NCBI GenBank assembly: GCA_033810155.1
Contig: JAPXKJ010000008.1
Coordinates: forward strand, 1 to 37,547
Source of the DNA: UBA3907 sp033810155
GTDB taxonomy: Bacteria; Bacillota; Sulfobacillia; Fermentithermobacillales; Fermentithermobacillaceae
DNA: 37,547 nt
Direction: 5' to 3'
Each line of letters begins with the position of its first letter. Position 1 is the first letter of the stretch. The notes under the pieces are model-generated. The model was not told the DNA's origin, searched no databases, and was given only the letters and a program-made list of their open reading frames with translations. Both the position numbers and the translations under genes were made by a program. Below, one piece after another: positions 1 to 7,251 of this stretch.

Positions 1-35
1 ATTTATCAAAATACCCTGGGAGGAATGTAAAAGGT

Positions 36-428
36 ATGGCCCTCGAAGTAGGAGCGATTGTAGAGGGAGTTGTTACTGGAGTTACAAATTTCGGTGCATT
101 CGTGACCTTACCTGATGGAAGCACAGGATTGGTTCACATCTCTGAAATCGCTGACGAATATGTAAAAGACATTAACGATTATGTAAAGAGAAATGACAAA
201 GTCAGAGTGAAGATTCTGTCCGTTGATCCTTCGGGGAAGATTGGTTTGAGTATGAAACAAGCAAACCCGGATTATCGCAAACGGCCTGTCCGCGAGCCGC
301 GACTTGCGAAGGCGAATTTCGAAGAGAAGGTTGCTCGCTTCATGAAGGAAAGCGAGGAACGTCAAGCAGACCTCAAGAAGAACGTAGACTCCAAGCGAGG
401 AGGGCGTGGCTCCCGCCGGGAAATGTGA
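36..428 (+). CDS. yabR: S1 RNA-binding domain protein (YabR-like)
   Basis: A small (130 aa) cytoplasmic protein with one N-terminal S1/OB-fold RNA-binding domain, about residues 3-75. It shows the typical pattern GAIVEGVVTGVTNFGAFVTL, then GLVHISEIA and later KVRVKILSVD and KIGLSMKQ. The C-terminal third is highly charged and rich in Lys, Arg and Glu, as in Bacillus YabR and the stress protein GSP13. Family members bind RNA or ribosomes; the exact role is not settled. The ATG is preceded by GGGAGG about 12 nt upstream. tRNA-Leu begins 6 nt after the stop, so the two may be co-transcribed. In B. subtilis yabR lies upstream of tilS and ftsH, the same relative order as here. Confidence 0.9.
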   Translation: MALEVGAIVEGVVTGVTNFGAFVTLPDGSTGLVHISEIADEYVKDINDYVKRNDKVRVKILSVDPSGKIGLSMKQANPDYRKRPVREPRLAKANFEEKVARFMKESEERQADLKKNVDSKRGGRGSRREM

Positions 429-434
429 GGAGAA

Positions 435-522
435 GCCGGGGTGTTGGAACAGGTAGACAATGGGGACTTAAAATCCCTTGGGCTTTGAGCCCGTGCGGGT
501 TCGAATCCCGCCCCCGGCACCA
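435..522 (+). tRNA. tRNA-Leu (anticodon UAA)
   Basis: The sequence folds as a class II tRNA of 88 nt including an encoded CCA. The acceptor arms GCCGGGG (435-441) and CCCCGGC (512-518) pair fully, with discriminator A519 and CCA at 520-522. The anticodon stem GGGGA/TCCCT encloses the loop CTTAAAA with anticodon TAA at 469-471. There is a long variable arm and the T-loop TTCGAAT. It starts 6 nt after the S1-protein stop codon. Confidence 0.95.
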
Positions 523-568
523 TTACCTGACTTCTGATCGATCACGCTTATCCACGGATGGTCTGCGC

Positions 569-589
569 AACAGGCCAATTGGCTCTGTT
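569..589 (+). terminator. possible hairpin downstream of tRNA-Leu
   Basis: AACAG-GCC, a four-base AATT loop, then GGC-T-CTGTT gives an 8-bp stem with a single-base bulge. It lies between tRNA-Leu and the convergent creatininase-family gene. No clear T-run follows, so it is only a weak terminator candidate. Confidence 0.3.
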
Positions 590-603
590 ATCGAACTGAT
601 CGC

Positions 604-1377
604 CTATTGGTTTAGAAACGACCAGTCTTCGCGCGTGAAATTCCAATCGGTCCGATCCATCTCAAGGAGAAACTTGCTTAAGTAGTCGGACAGGCATTCG
701 ATCATCAGGCGCCCTTTTTCAGCCGTCGCATCCCTTGGGTCGCCGGTAGCGCCGGTTTTGGATATCTCAGGTATGGTTGTAAATAGTTTTACTTCACTAG
801 GTGATTGGGGCCATTCTCCTTCCGCTTTATCCATGTCCACCAGTTCGGGTACTAGATAAAGGGCAGCGGATGTCTCTGCCTCACCTGCGTGTCCTATGCC
901 ATAATCTTCACTGAAAGTCCCGCGGGGGCAAAGTTTGGGCCCGGAGATCCACCATGCCATAGAAGCTGCAAGTTTTGTGGATGGGAAAGCCTTTCTCACT
1001 TTTCGGGAAGCGATATCGATGGCAGAGTTGTTTCCTCCATGTCCGTTTACAATTAGGAAACGATTTATTCCTTGTTGTATGCAAGATTCCATTATCTCAA
1101 AAACAACCTGAGCTAGGGTTTCTGCTGTGACGGTTATGGTGAACGGATAGGGCATCAGACCATCGCTGACCCCAAATGGGATTGGCGGCAGGAGAAGGGT
1201 TCCTGGAGTCTTGGCAGCCGTCTTTTCGGAAACTCCATAGGCTGCGAATGTGTCTGTACCCATGGGCAGATGGTATGCGTGGTTCTCAGTGGCGCCTGTG
1301 ACTAGGATGGCTTTGTTGAACGATTGTCTTTCAAACCTGTGCCTGGACAAGCGGTGAAGTCTGAATTCTTCTTGCAT
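604..1377 (-). CDS. creatininase family protein
   Basis: A 257-aa member of the creatininase / creatinine amidohydrolase superfamily, metal-dependent hydrolases of cyclic or linear amides. The ligand motifs are visible: GATENHAYHLPMGTD (residues 28-42, supplying Glu, His and Asp), NGHGGN (111-116) and GHAGEAETS (162-170, supplying a Glu). Length matches the family. The ATG is preceded by AGGAGG with 9-nt spacing. It is divergent from the S9 peptidase and convergent with the yabR/tRNA-Leu unit. The family also includes enzymes acting on formamidopyrimidines and on mycofactocin precursor, so the substrate cannot be assigned. No creatine or sarcosine genes are nearby. Confidence 0.87.
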   Translation of the reverse strand: MQEEFRLHRLSRHRFERQSFNKAILVTGATENHAYHLPMGTDTFAAYGVSEKTAAKTPGTLLLPPIPFGVSDGLMPYPFTITVTAETLAQVVFEIMESCIQQGINRFLIVNGHGGNNSAIDIASRKVRKAFPSTKLAASMAWWISGPKLCPRGTFSEDYGIGHAGEAETSAALYLVPELVDMDKAEGEWPQSPSEVKLFTTIPEISKTGATGDPRDATAEKGRLMIECLSDYLSKFLLEMDRTDWNFTREDWSFLNQ

Positions 1378-1538
1378 TTAAAAAGACCTCCTGTGCTTAC
1401 GTGGTTGCTATAATTCTACTTTAGTCCAAAGAAATAATCACGTTGTGCTTACAGGCAATGCTTCCCATCACAAGGAAAATTCTAAAGTTTGGCGAAGTTC
1501 CTCGACGTAAGAGATTTCTGGTTAAAGGGGGAAATCGC

Positions 1539-3689
1539 ATGTCTAGAACGCTTGTGCCTGAAGATATATATAGGTTTAGAAATCAAGGAGATGCTCAAAT
1601 ATCTCCCGATGGTTCGAGGATTCTTTTTGTATCGGCTCAGGCCGATAAAGAGGAAGATCAGGAACTAACCAATATTTGGATGTTACATGTTGAAGGAGGT
1701 AAGGCACACAAGCTGACCACGTCGGGTAAGGATAAGTTTCCTAGATGGTCGCCTGATGGAAAGAGATTTGCTTTTGTCTCTAATCGTTCTGGTAAGCCCC
1801 AAATATGGATCATGGAAGCCGACGGGGGTGAACCTTGGCTTATCTCCACCGAACAATCCGTTGCAGGTGTTCCTGTTTGGTCCCCTGATGGTCAGTATAT
1901 TGCTTTCACATCGAAAGATTTTAGCAAGACTCACCCATGGATCCCTTATCTAGGCGCGCCTGATTGGGATAGGAAGCGTGCTGAAGACCAGGCGAAAGAG
2001 GCCTTATCACGCAATGAACGTCCTGAGGGAAAGGAGCGGCTCGATAGAGGGCGGGTTTCGGATGTGAAAGTCATAACAAGGTTTACCTACCGTTTCGATG
2101 GCGTTGGTTACCTTGGCGATTTGAGAAACCACATCTTTTTGGTCTCCGTGCCCCAGGTGCAACCCGAATCTGGAAGGGTCCAGGGCGATGTTCGCAGACT
2201 CACTTCCGGCGATTATGATCACGGTGACTTCAGCTTTTCTCCAGACGGCCGTTACTTGGCAGTTAGCGCTATGAGAAGTGAAGATGCAGATTTCATGGAA
2301 AAACAGGATCTTTGGTTGATAGAAGTACCTACTGGACGCATGGTCCAAGTCTTGGAGGGCAAGGGGCATTTGGGGTGCCCAAGATGGTCGCCGGATGGCA
2401 GCAAAATTGCTTTTGTTGGAACTGATGGCTCATACGGCAGTTCGACCACAAACAGTCTATGGGTTCTTCCGGTAGAAGGGTTTCTCCAGCAGATCGATAA
2501 GCGAGAACTTTTTTCGTCTCCGACTCCCTTGTCTATGTGCGATGCTCGCAACGTGACTCGTGAGATGGATAGGCCTGTTGGCAATTTCGTTAGCTGTGAT
2601 ATGAGTTACATTGGTGAAGATGTACCTTTTGCTTGGATAGACGATAATTCTCTTTTTCTTTTGGTATGTGATAAAGGGGCTACAGGTCTATATGAGGCTA
2701 TATTCAATCAGGATTCTGAGAAGTATGAGGTGACGAGTTTATGGAGCGACCCCCTGAAGAATGCCCTTGCGTTAAGAGTCGGTGGAGGTAGAACTATCCT
2801 GCAAATAGGTTCCCCATCGCAGACAGACAGCCTATGTTTGCTAAATCGCGATGAGAAGGGGTCGTCCTTGAGCACGCTTTTTGAGTCAAATTTGTGGCTA
2901 GGCGAAATAGACCTGGGCAACTGCGAACGTTTTGTTTGCAAAGGGGACGAGGGCTGGGACATCGATGGGTGGTTGATTTATCCTTCAGGGTATGAGAGGG
3001 GCAAGAGATATCCGATGGTTCTTTTCATTCATGGAGGCCCTCACGGGGTATATGGTTCGTCGTTTATGTTTCAGTGCCAGATATTTGCCAGTTCGGGATA
3101 TGCGGTGGTATATGCAAATCCGCGAGGTTCACAGTCTTACGGCCAAGATTTTGCTTACGCATGTGTAGGAGATTGGGGCGGCAGTGACTTCAAAGACATT
3201 ATGGCTGCAGTGGATCATGTGGTTGATATGGGTATAGCTGATCCAAATAGACTTTTTGTTACCGGTTGGTCATACGGTGGCTATATGACAAGCTGGACTG
3301 TGACTCAAACTGACAGATTCAGGGCTGCGATTGCAGGAGCCATAATTTCAGATAGATATAGCATGTATGGGACAACTGATATCCCACTGTTTATGGAGCA
3401 CCATTGCGCAAGTCTGCCATGGGACAAAAGAGATAATTACTTCGAGAGATCTGCGATAGCATATGTGGAGAATGTTAAGACCCCTATCATGTTTATACAC
3501 GGTGAAGGGGATCTGCGATGTCCTATTTCCCAGTCTGAAGAGTTCTATTTGTCTCTTAAGAGATTACACAAAACTGCAGTTATGGTTCGGTACCCTGGCG
3601 AGTTTCACGGGTTTACGAAGCCATCTCACAAATTTGACCGATTCGAAAGAATGTTGGCGTGGTTTGATTACTATGCAAAGAACAAATAA
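1539..3689 (+). CDS. S9 family (prolyl oligopeptidase-type) peptidase
   Basis: A 716-aa serine peptidase of the acylaminoacyl-peptidase / dipeptidyl-aminopeptidase type. The N-terminal two thirds carry beta-propeller blades with repeated SPDG motifs (for example WSPDGKRFAFVSNRSG). The C-terminal third is an alpha/beta hydrolase with GWSYGGY (nucleophile Ser578), GEGD (Asp658) and EFHGF (His690). No signal peptide is seen, so it is probably cytoplasmic and acts on short peptides. The reading frame is open from 1443, but ATG 1539 is preferred because AAAGGGG precedes it with suitable spacing and the conserved N-terminus starts there. The gene ends 1 nt before the tRNA-Lys copy on the opposite strand. 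Confidence 0.9.
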   Translation: MSRTLVPEDIYRFRNQGDAQISPDGSRILFVSAQADKEEDQELTNIWMLHVEGGKAHKLTTSGKDKFPRWSPDGKRFAFVSNRSGKPQIWIMEADGGEPWLISTEQSVAGVPVWSPDGQYIAFTSKDFSKTHPWIPYLGAPDWDRKRAEDQAKEALSRNERPEGKERLDRGRVSDVKVITRFTYRFDGVGYLGDLRNHIFLVSVPQVQPESGRVQGDVRRLTSGDYDHGDFSFSPDGRYLAVSAMRSEDADFMEKQDLWLIEVPTGRMVQVLEGKGHLGCPRWSPDGSKIAFVGTDGSYGSSTTNSLWVLPVEGFLQQIDKRELFSSPTPLSMCDARNVTREMDRPVGNFVSCDMSYIGEDVPFAWIDDNSLFLLVCDKGATGLYEAIFNQDSEKYEVTSLWSDPLKNALALRVGGGRTILQIGSPSQTDSLCLLNRDEKGSSLSTLFESNLWLGEIDLGNCERFVCKGDEGWDIDGWLIYPSGYERGKRYPMVLFIHGGPHGVYGSSFMFQCQIFASSGYAVVYANPRGSQSYGQDFAYACVGDWGGSDFKDIMAAVDHVVDMGIADPNRLFVTGWSYGGYMTSWTVTQTDRFRAAIAGAIISDRYSMYGTTDIPLFMEHHCASLPWDKRDNYFERSAIAYVENVKTPIMFIHGEGDLRCPISQSEEFYLSLKRLHKTAVMVRYPGEFHGFTKPSHKFDRFERMLAWFDYYAKNK

Positions 3690-3690
3690 G

Positions 3691-3765
3691 TGGTGGGCCA
3701 TACAGGACTCGAACCTGTAACCCCCCGATTAAGAGTCGGATGCTCTACCATTGAGCTAATGGCCC
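3691..3765 (-). tRNA. tRNA-Lys (anticodon CUU), left copy
   Basis: Read on the minus strand this is a complete 75-nt cloverleaf with encoded CCA at 3693-3691. Acceptor arms are GGGCCAT and ATGGCCC, the anticodon stem TCCGA/TCGGG holds loop CTCTTAA (anticodon CTT), and the T-loop is TTCGAGT. It is base-for-base identical to the copy at 6216-6290. The sequence 5' of it is the transposase fragment, and I see no convincing promoter there, so it may be silent or read only from upstream transcription. Confidence 0.93.
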
Positions 3766-3769
3766 ATAA
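3691..3769. repeat. 79-bp direct repeat, left copy
   Basis: The 79 bp containing the whole tRNA-Lys gene plus 4 bp on its 5' side are identical to 6216-6294, in the same orientation. A weaker match continues a few bases rightward. The two copies bracket the transposase remnant, the ABC exporter and the radical SAM remnant. Confidence 0.9.
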
Positions 3770-4007
3770 GAATAGGGATGACGGCCTTGCTCGCCTAGTT
3801 GAGCAGGTGATCAACCAGATCCTGGAGGCTCAGGCGACAGAGCAGCTGAAGGCTGCGCCCTATGAGCGTACTGAGGAACGGCAGGTGTACCGCAACGGGC
3901 ACCTGCCGAGACTGCTCAAAAGCCGGGTCGGTGAACTGAACCTGCAAGTTGCCCGGGTGCGTAAGGGCAGTTTCTCGACTGACCTTTTCGAACGCTACCA
4001 ACCGTGA
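3759..4007 (+). pseudogene. truncated IS256-family transposase
   Basis: The frame encodes an N-terminal transposase fragment of about 80 residues with the hallmark run of IS256/Mutator proteins: NQILEAQATEQLKAAPYERT, then RNGHLPRLLKSRVGELNLQV and FSTDLFERYQ. A full transposase is about 400 residues, so the DDE catalytic domain is entirely missing. The only ATG in frame (3759) lies inside the tRNA-Lys 5' end on the opposite strand, so the native start has been lost or replaced. No terminal inverted repeats could be recognised. It is a relic that cannot act on its own. Confidence 0.8.
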
Positions 4008-4022
4008 GAAATCTAAGCTAAT

Positions 4023-4811
4023 TTAATAGAAAGCGTATTCCCCTTTCTTCTTAACAAGCATCGTGGCATACCGGAAGGTTCCAGTAGAAATTATGGTAAT
4101 CAGTACCGTATATATTATCAGACCTACAAGACTCCCAAGAAAACCGCTGCCTCTAAATAGGCTGTCAAGCGCCTTTATTCCCCAGGTCATGGGCAATATA
4201 TTAGAAAAAGCTTGGAGTGAAGCTGGCATGGTACTCCAAGGTATGACTATTCCTGAGAAGAATAAAACAAGGTATTCTAGAATGGATGTTAATGCTCCAA
4301 CCCGTTTTAAAATCATTCCTAAAGATGCTATGAAAAATCCGAAGGCATAAAGAGTAAGAATTATCAGTATACCGATAACTACGACCATCACAGATACCTT
4401 CCATGATGAAAGCATATAGCTAAGGTCAGGCTTAAACACCACATAAAGGATACCACCAACCACAATACTCTGAATCAGAGTAAAGAGGCAATGCACGATG
4501 TTGCGAGCAATCAGAATGTGGATAAGAGGAGTCTTGGTTACAGATATACGTTCCAACGTTCCCAGGTATCGTTCCTCTGAAAGATGATTTGTGGTATCAG
4601 ATAATGCAGATGAAGCAAAAAGCCACAGCAGCAATCCAACAAAGGCTACTGCCTGGCCGCCCTGCGTAAATAAAGCATTCACTCCCCAGTATAGCCCGCT
4701 CAAAAAGATAGCGGTAGAAATAAGGCCAACAATGTAGTTGAATATATATCGCTTTACATCAAAATAAAACTTAAAAAACTCGGCTTTGATTGCCTTCACC
4801 ATACTCACCAT
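4023..4811 (-). CDS. ABC-2 type transporter permease
   Basis: A 262-aa integral membrane protein with about six hydrophobic helices (for example YIFNYIVGLISTAIFLSGL near the N-terminus and FVGLLLWLFASSAL next). The layout fits ABC-2 permeases of drug, polysaccharide or peptide exporters. The frame is open to 4835, but ATG 4811 sits just after AGGAGG (4-nt spacing) and is preferred. It overlaps the end of the ATPase gene by about 40 nt, so translation is probably coupled and the two should form one exporter. Substrate unknown; the adjacent radical SAM relic makes a modified peptide plausible. Confidence 0.85.
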   Translation of the reverse strand: MVSMVKAIKAEFFKFYFDVKRYIFNYIVGLISTAIFLSGLYWGVNALFTQGGQAVAFVGLLLWLFASSALSDTTNHLSEERYLGTLERISVTKTPLIHILIARNIVHCLFTLIQSIVVGGILYVVFKPDLSYMLSSWKVSVMVVVIGILIILTLYAFGFFIASLGMILKRVGALTSILEYLVLFFSGIVIPWSTMPASLQAFSNILPMTWGIKALDSLFRGSGFLGSLVGLIIYTVLITIISTGTFRYATMLVKKKGEYAFY

Positions 4812-5724
4812 ATAACCTCCTGAAAATTGCCTCAAAATCCGGACTTTTTTTCTCCAGGTTTAACACCTCAAAATCAGGGTCGGAAAAAACTGAATAAAAC
4901 AATTCCTTTTGGCCCAATCGTAAGGTTGTTTTCAAAGTAACATCCGATAAGACCTCAAACTGAAGATCGTATTTACATAACTTTTCCCTTGCTTCAGCAG
5001 AATTTCGTAGGTATAAAATATACTCTTCTTCTTTGCTCAAGTTTTTAAGATCCTCAGTTTTACCTTCTAAAACCACTTTTCCCTCTTTGAGCCATAAAAC
5101 CCTATTGGTAACCTTCTCGACAAAATCCATTCTATGACTTGCAACTATGACAGTTTTCCCCCTGTCATTAACCCAGCTCTTTATAGATTCTGTGAGTTCG
5201 GCAGCGGCAATTACGTCAAGACCGGAAAGCGGTTCGTCCAAAAATACCACTTCCGGATCATCTATAAGGCAGGTGGCAATTGCAAGTTTTTTCCTCATTC
5301 CTGATGAATATGTGAATACATATTGATCTTTGACATCATACAGATTCAGCTTTTTCAGAAGTTCTTCGCATCTGCTCTTGGCCACAGAAGTGGGAACATG
5401 ATTGAGATATGCAAAATAGAGAACGTTGGCTTCTCCGGTTAAGTAATGATATACGTTCTGCGTGCCTTCCAACAGAAAAGAGAACCGCCCTCTTATCACC
5501 TCAGGCTTTTTTACGAGGGATACTCCTCGGTACAGGATGTCCCCTTGGTCAGGAATCAGTAAAGTTGCAATCTGTTTTATCAAAGTGGTCTTGCCAGCTC
5601 CGTTCGGACCCAAAATCCCCAGTACGTCGCCTTGCTCGACAGAGAAGGTAATATTGTCATTTGCCTTAACCTGGCGGTTACCTTTCTTATACACTTTTGA
5701 TAAGTTTCGCACTTCCAGCAACAT
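4771..5724 (-). CDS. ABC transporter ATP-binding protein
   Basis: A 317-aa nucleotide-binding subunit with every core motif: Walker A GPNGAGKT (39-46), signature SSGMRKK (140-146), Walker B VVFLDEP (159-165), D-loop SGLD, and the switch His in ASHRMD. About 80 residues follow the NBD, as in ATPases of ABC-2 exporters. ATG 5724 has AAGGAG about 11 nt upstream. It lies directly after the radical SAM remnant and overlaps the permease gene, forming a minus-strand unit. It should energise export of an unidentified substrate. Its frame is intact, unlike its upstream neighbour. Confidence 0.88.
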   Translation of the reverse strand: MLLEVRNLSKVYKKGNRQVKANDNITFSVEQGDVLGILGPNGAGKTTLIKQIATLLIPDQGDILYRGVSLVKKPEVIRGRFSFLLEGTQNVYHYLTGEANVLYFAYLNHVPTSVAKSRCEELLKKLNLYDVKDQYVFTYSSGMRKKLAIATCLIDDPEVVFLDEPLSGLDVIAAAELTESIKSWVNDRGKTVIVASHRMDFVEKVTNRVLWLKEGKVVLEGKTEDLKNLSKEEEYILYLRNSAEAREKLCKYDLQFEVLSDVTLKTTLRLGQKELFYSVFSDPDFEVLNLEKKSPDFEAIFRRLYGEYGEGNQSRVF

Positions 5725-5732
5725 GACTTAAC

Positions 5733-6199
5733 TTACTCCTTACCGTTATCTGCTAAACTACAAACACTCAGTTCTCTAGCCAATACTCTTTCGTAGATGC
5801 TTGCTTTTGTCGGCAGCCATATTCCAGCATATCCCGAATGAACTCTTCACTACATAAAGCGCCATTGGTAACAATAGAAAAAGAAAATCTCACACCATTT
5901 TGAGCGCCCCACTCTTTCATGACCTTAACATAGGTCTTAAGAAGTTCTTTACGAAGGATAGGTTCTCCTCCATAAAAAACTATTCTAAGCGTCTTAAACT
6001 CGTACACATGCCATAGTTTCTCAACCCAATTTAAGAGCAGTTCCGGGGTGATTAATCATTCTCTTGCGCCTTGCAATGAATTGAAGTCTTCAAAGCAATA
6101 TGTGCACCTGAAATTACACTCGTAGGTCGGCATCACTACCAAATGGCATACTTCGAATACAGAACGATAGGGGAAGTTGACTGTGTTAGATTGGTGGAT
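5733..6199 (-). pseudogene. broken radical SAM (SPASM/anSME-like) gene
   Basis: Reading down the minus strand, one frame gives the 4Fe-4S motif CNFRCTYC (CxxxCxxC), an in-frame TGA at 6058-6056, then after the stop RIVFYGGEPILRKELL and FSIVTNGAL, the hallmarks of radical SAM peptide-maturase or anaerobic sulfatase-maturase-like enzymes. After residues EYG the expected core sequence is lost. A different frame then encodes a short tail resembling IYERVLAREL and stops at 5735-5733, just before the ABC ATPase. This suggests an internal deletion with frameshift; a complete enzyme has about 350-450 residues. The open frame starts at 6199 after a TAA. The family usually modifies peptides, which fits an exporter next door. 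Confidence 0.78.
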
Positions 6200-6215
6200 T
6201 TACATGCAAGAATAT

Positions 6216-6290
6216 TGGTGGGCCATACAGGACTCGAACCTGTAACCCCCCGATTAAGAGTCGGATGCTCTACCATTGAGCTAATGGCCC
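6216..6290 (-). tRNA. tRNA-Lys (anticodon CUU), right copy
   Basis: Identical over 75 nt to the copy at 3691-3765, with the same acceptor, anticodon CTT and encoded CCA (6218-6216). It follows tRNA-Met by 8 nt on the minus strand and shares its promoter, so this is probably the functional copy. Confidence 0.95.
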
Positions 6291-6294
6291 ATAA
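6216..6294. repeat. 79-bp direct repeat, right copy
   Basis: Same 79-bp sequence and orientation as 3691-3769. On the right it adjoins tRNA-Met and on the left it adjoins the 5' end of the radical SAM remnant. Confidence 0.9.
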
Positions 6295-6298
6295 AAAT

Positions 6299-6375
6299 TG
6301 GTAGCGGCGACTGGATTCGAACCAGTGACCGTACGGGTATGAACCGTATGCTCTAGCCAACTGAGCTACGCCGCC
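6299..6375 (-). tRNA. elongator tRNA-Met (anticodon CAU)
   Basis: A 77-nt cloverleaf on the minus strand. Acceptor arms are GGCGGCG and CGCCGCT (G1-U72 wobble), the anticodon stem TACGG/CCGTA encloses loop TTCATAC (anticodon CAT), and CCA is encoded. It lacks the three G-C pairs of the initiator anticodon stem and resembles Bacillus elongator tRNA-Met rather than initiator or tRNA-Ile2. Confidence 0.9.
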
Positions 6376-6391
6376 ACGTATAGCAAGCCTA

Positions 6392-6420
6392 ATTATAAGC
6401 AAAGGCGAAAGGGACGTCAA
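6392..6420 (-). promoter_or_regulatory. promoter of the tRNA-Met/tRNA-Lys operon
   Basis: On the minus strand TTGACG (6420-6415) is followed by exactly 17 bp and then TATAAT (6397-6392). The -10 lies about 17 nt before the mature tRNA-Met 5' end. The -35 overlaps the stop codon of the GNAT gene upstream. Confidence 0.8.
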
Positions 6421-6983
6421 CAGTTCGCTTTTGATTCGCGGTCAGCATCATGAGGCGCTGACTGACTAACATAATCTGTCTCTGTTAGTTCGTATTCGAC
6501 CGATGACTGAGGACGGCCTAGTTGGTCTTTCCAAGAATGGTGATTAATCGAAACCTTTCGGAAACCGATTTTTTCGTATACATGTTGGGCTCGCGTGTTT
6601 TCTAGGTTAGTATCCAAAGTTATTTTTTCGTATCTTTTCTCATAGAGCAAAACGTCAATTAACATGCGAAGTAGTTGAGTACCGTATCCTTGGCCTTGCA
6701 TAGTGCTATCGCAAATCTTGATGCCAATCTCCGCAACTCGGTTTCCTTTGTTTCGATAACTCATCTCTCCTATAGGCTTGCCATCCGCCTCGATTATCAA
6801 TCGGCGGTGAGTGTCATCAGCGTCAGACGAAAGACTGGATGCAATTTCCTGATCGCTTACGTTTAACCCATGTGGGAATCCTGCATGGGCCATGATGGTG
6901 CCGTCTCGCCACCACTTACCCAAGATATGAGCGTCCGCTTGAGTGGCATCCCGAATTACCAGATTGTCTTTTTGGATAAACAC
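6417..6983 (-). CDS. GNAT family N-acetyltransferase
   Basis: A 188-aa acetyltransferase. The GNAT fold is recognisable from NLVIRDATQADAHIL at the N-terminus, the beta4 strand region GEMSYRN..AEIGIKI, the acetyl-CoA pyrophosphate loop QGQGYGTQLLRML, and the C-terminal NTRAQHVYEKIGFR typical of RimI/RimJ-like enzymes. The start is GTG at 6983, preceded by AGGGGGAG at good spacing. The substrate cannot be inferred. It lies upstream of the tRNA operon and its stop codon overlaps that operon's -35 element. Confidence 0.87.
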   Translation of the reverse strand: MFIQKDNLVIRDATQADAHILGKWWRDGTIMAHAGFPHGLNVSDQEIASSLSSDADDTHRRLIIEADGKPIGEMSYRNKGNRVAEIGIKICDSTMQGQGYGTQLLRMLIDVLLYEKRYEKITLDTNLENTRAQHVYEKIGFRKVSINHHSWKDQLGRPQSSVEYELTETDYVSQSAPHDADRESKANC

Positions 6984-7138
6984 CTGACTCCCCCTAGGCT
7001 TTCATCGAACGGCATGGATTGAAAACTCCCATGCCAATACCGGTTGCGCAAAGCGTATCATCGTCTGAAACATCGTATAGTTTCTCAATGTTTTCGTCTA
7101 CCTTTGAACTTAAGTTCTGAGGCTATGCCTAATACAGA

Positions 7139-7157
7139 TATTACACATTGTGTGATA
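7139..7157. promoter_or_regulatory. palindrome upstream of lipoprotein gene
   Basis: Arms TATTACACA and TGTGTGATA flank one central base and match at 8 of 9 positions. The site is about 95 bp upstream of the lipoprotein start and might bind a dimeric regulator. The rest of the 268-bp gap (6984-7251) shows no gene and no confident promoter. Confidence 0.25.
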
Positions 7158-7251
7158 GGCTAGAACCGGACCCCCATTCAACGCAACGAAAAATGGAAGC
7201 ACAGGGTTACTCATACGATTCTCCGAGGAGAAGTCTGGGGCTGATTTAGAA

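Larger units (their letters stand above)
3766..6215. mobile_element. decayed island between duplicated tRNA-Lys genes
   Basis: A segment of about 2.45 kb bounded by identical tRNA-Lys copies. It contains an IS256-type relic, an ABC-2 exporter pair and a broken radical SAM gene. The peptidase side of the left copy and the tRNA-Met side of the right copy look like the original flanks. No integrase is present, so the insertion mechanism (site-specific integration at a tRNA, or recombination between tRNA copies) is inference. Confidence 0.55.

Noticed and set aside
1443..1538. N-terminal 32-codon extension of the S9 peptidase
   Set aside because: The region has no SD and no family similarity; ATG 1539 with AAAGGGG is a better start.
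6056..6058. In-frame TGA in the radical SAM gene as a selenocysteine codon
   Set aside because: No SECIS-like hairpin is evident after it, the gene is also frame-shifted and internally deleted, and Sec is not expected at that position in the family.
6299..6375. tRNA with CAU anticodon as initiator or tRNA-Ile2
   Set aside because: The anticodon stem lacks the initiator G-C triplet, and the sequence resembles elongator tRNA-Met; tRNA-Ile2 cannot be fully excluded by eye.
6136..6420. Minus-strand ORF of 94 codons
   Set aside because: It lies across the right tRNA-Lys and tRNA-Met genes; the apparent coding potential is due to the tRNA sequences.
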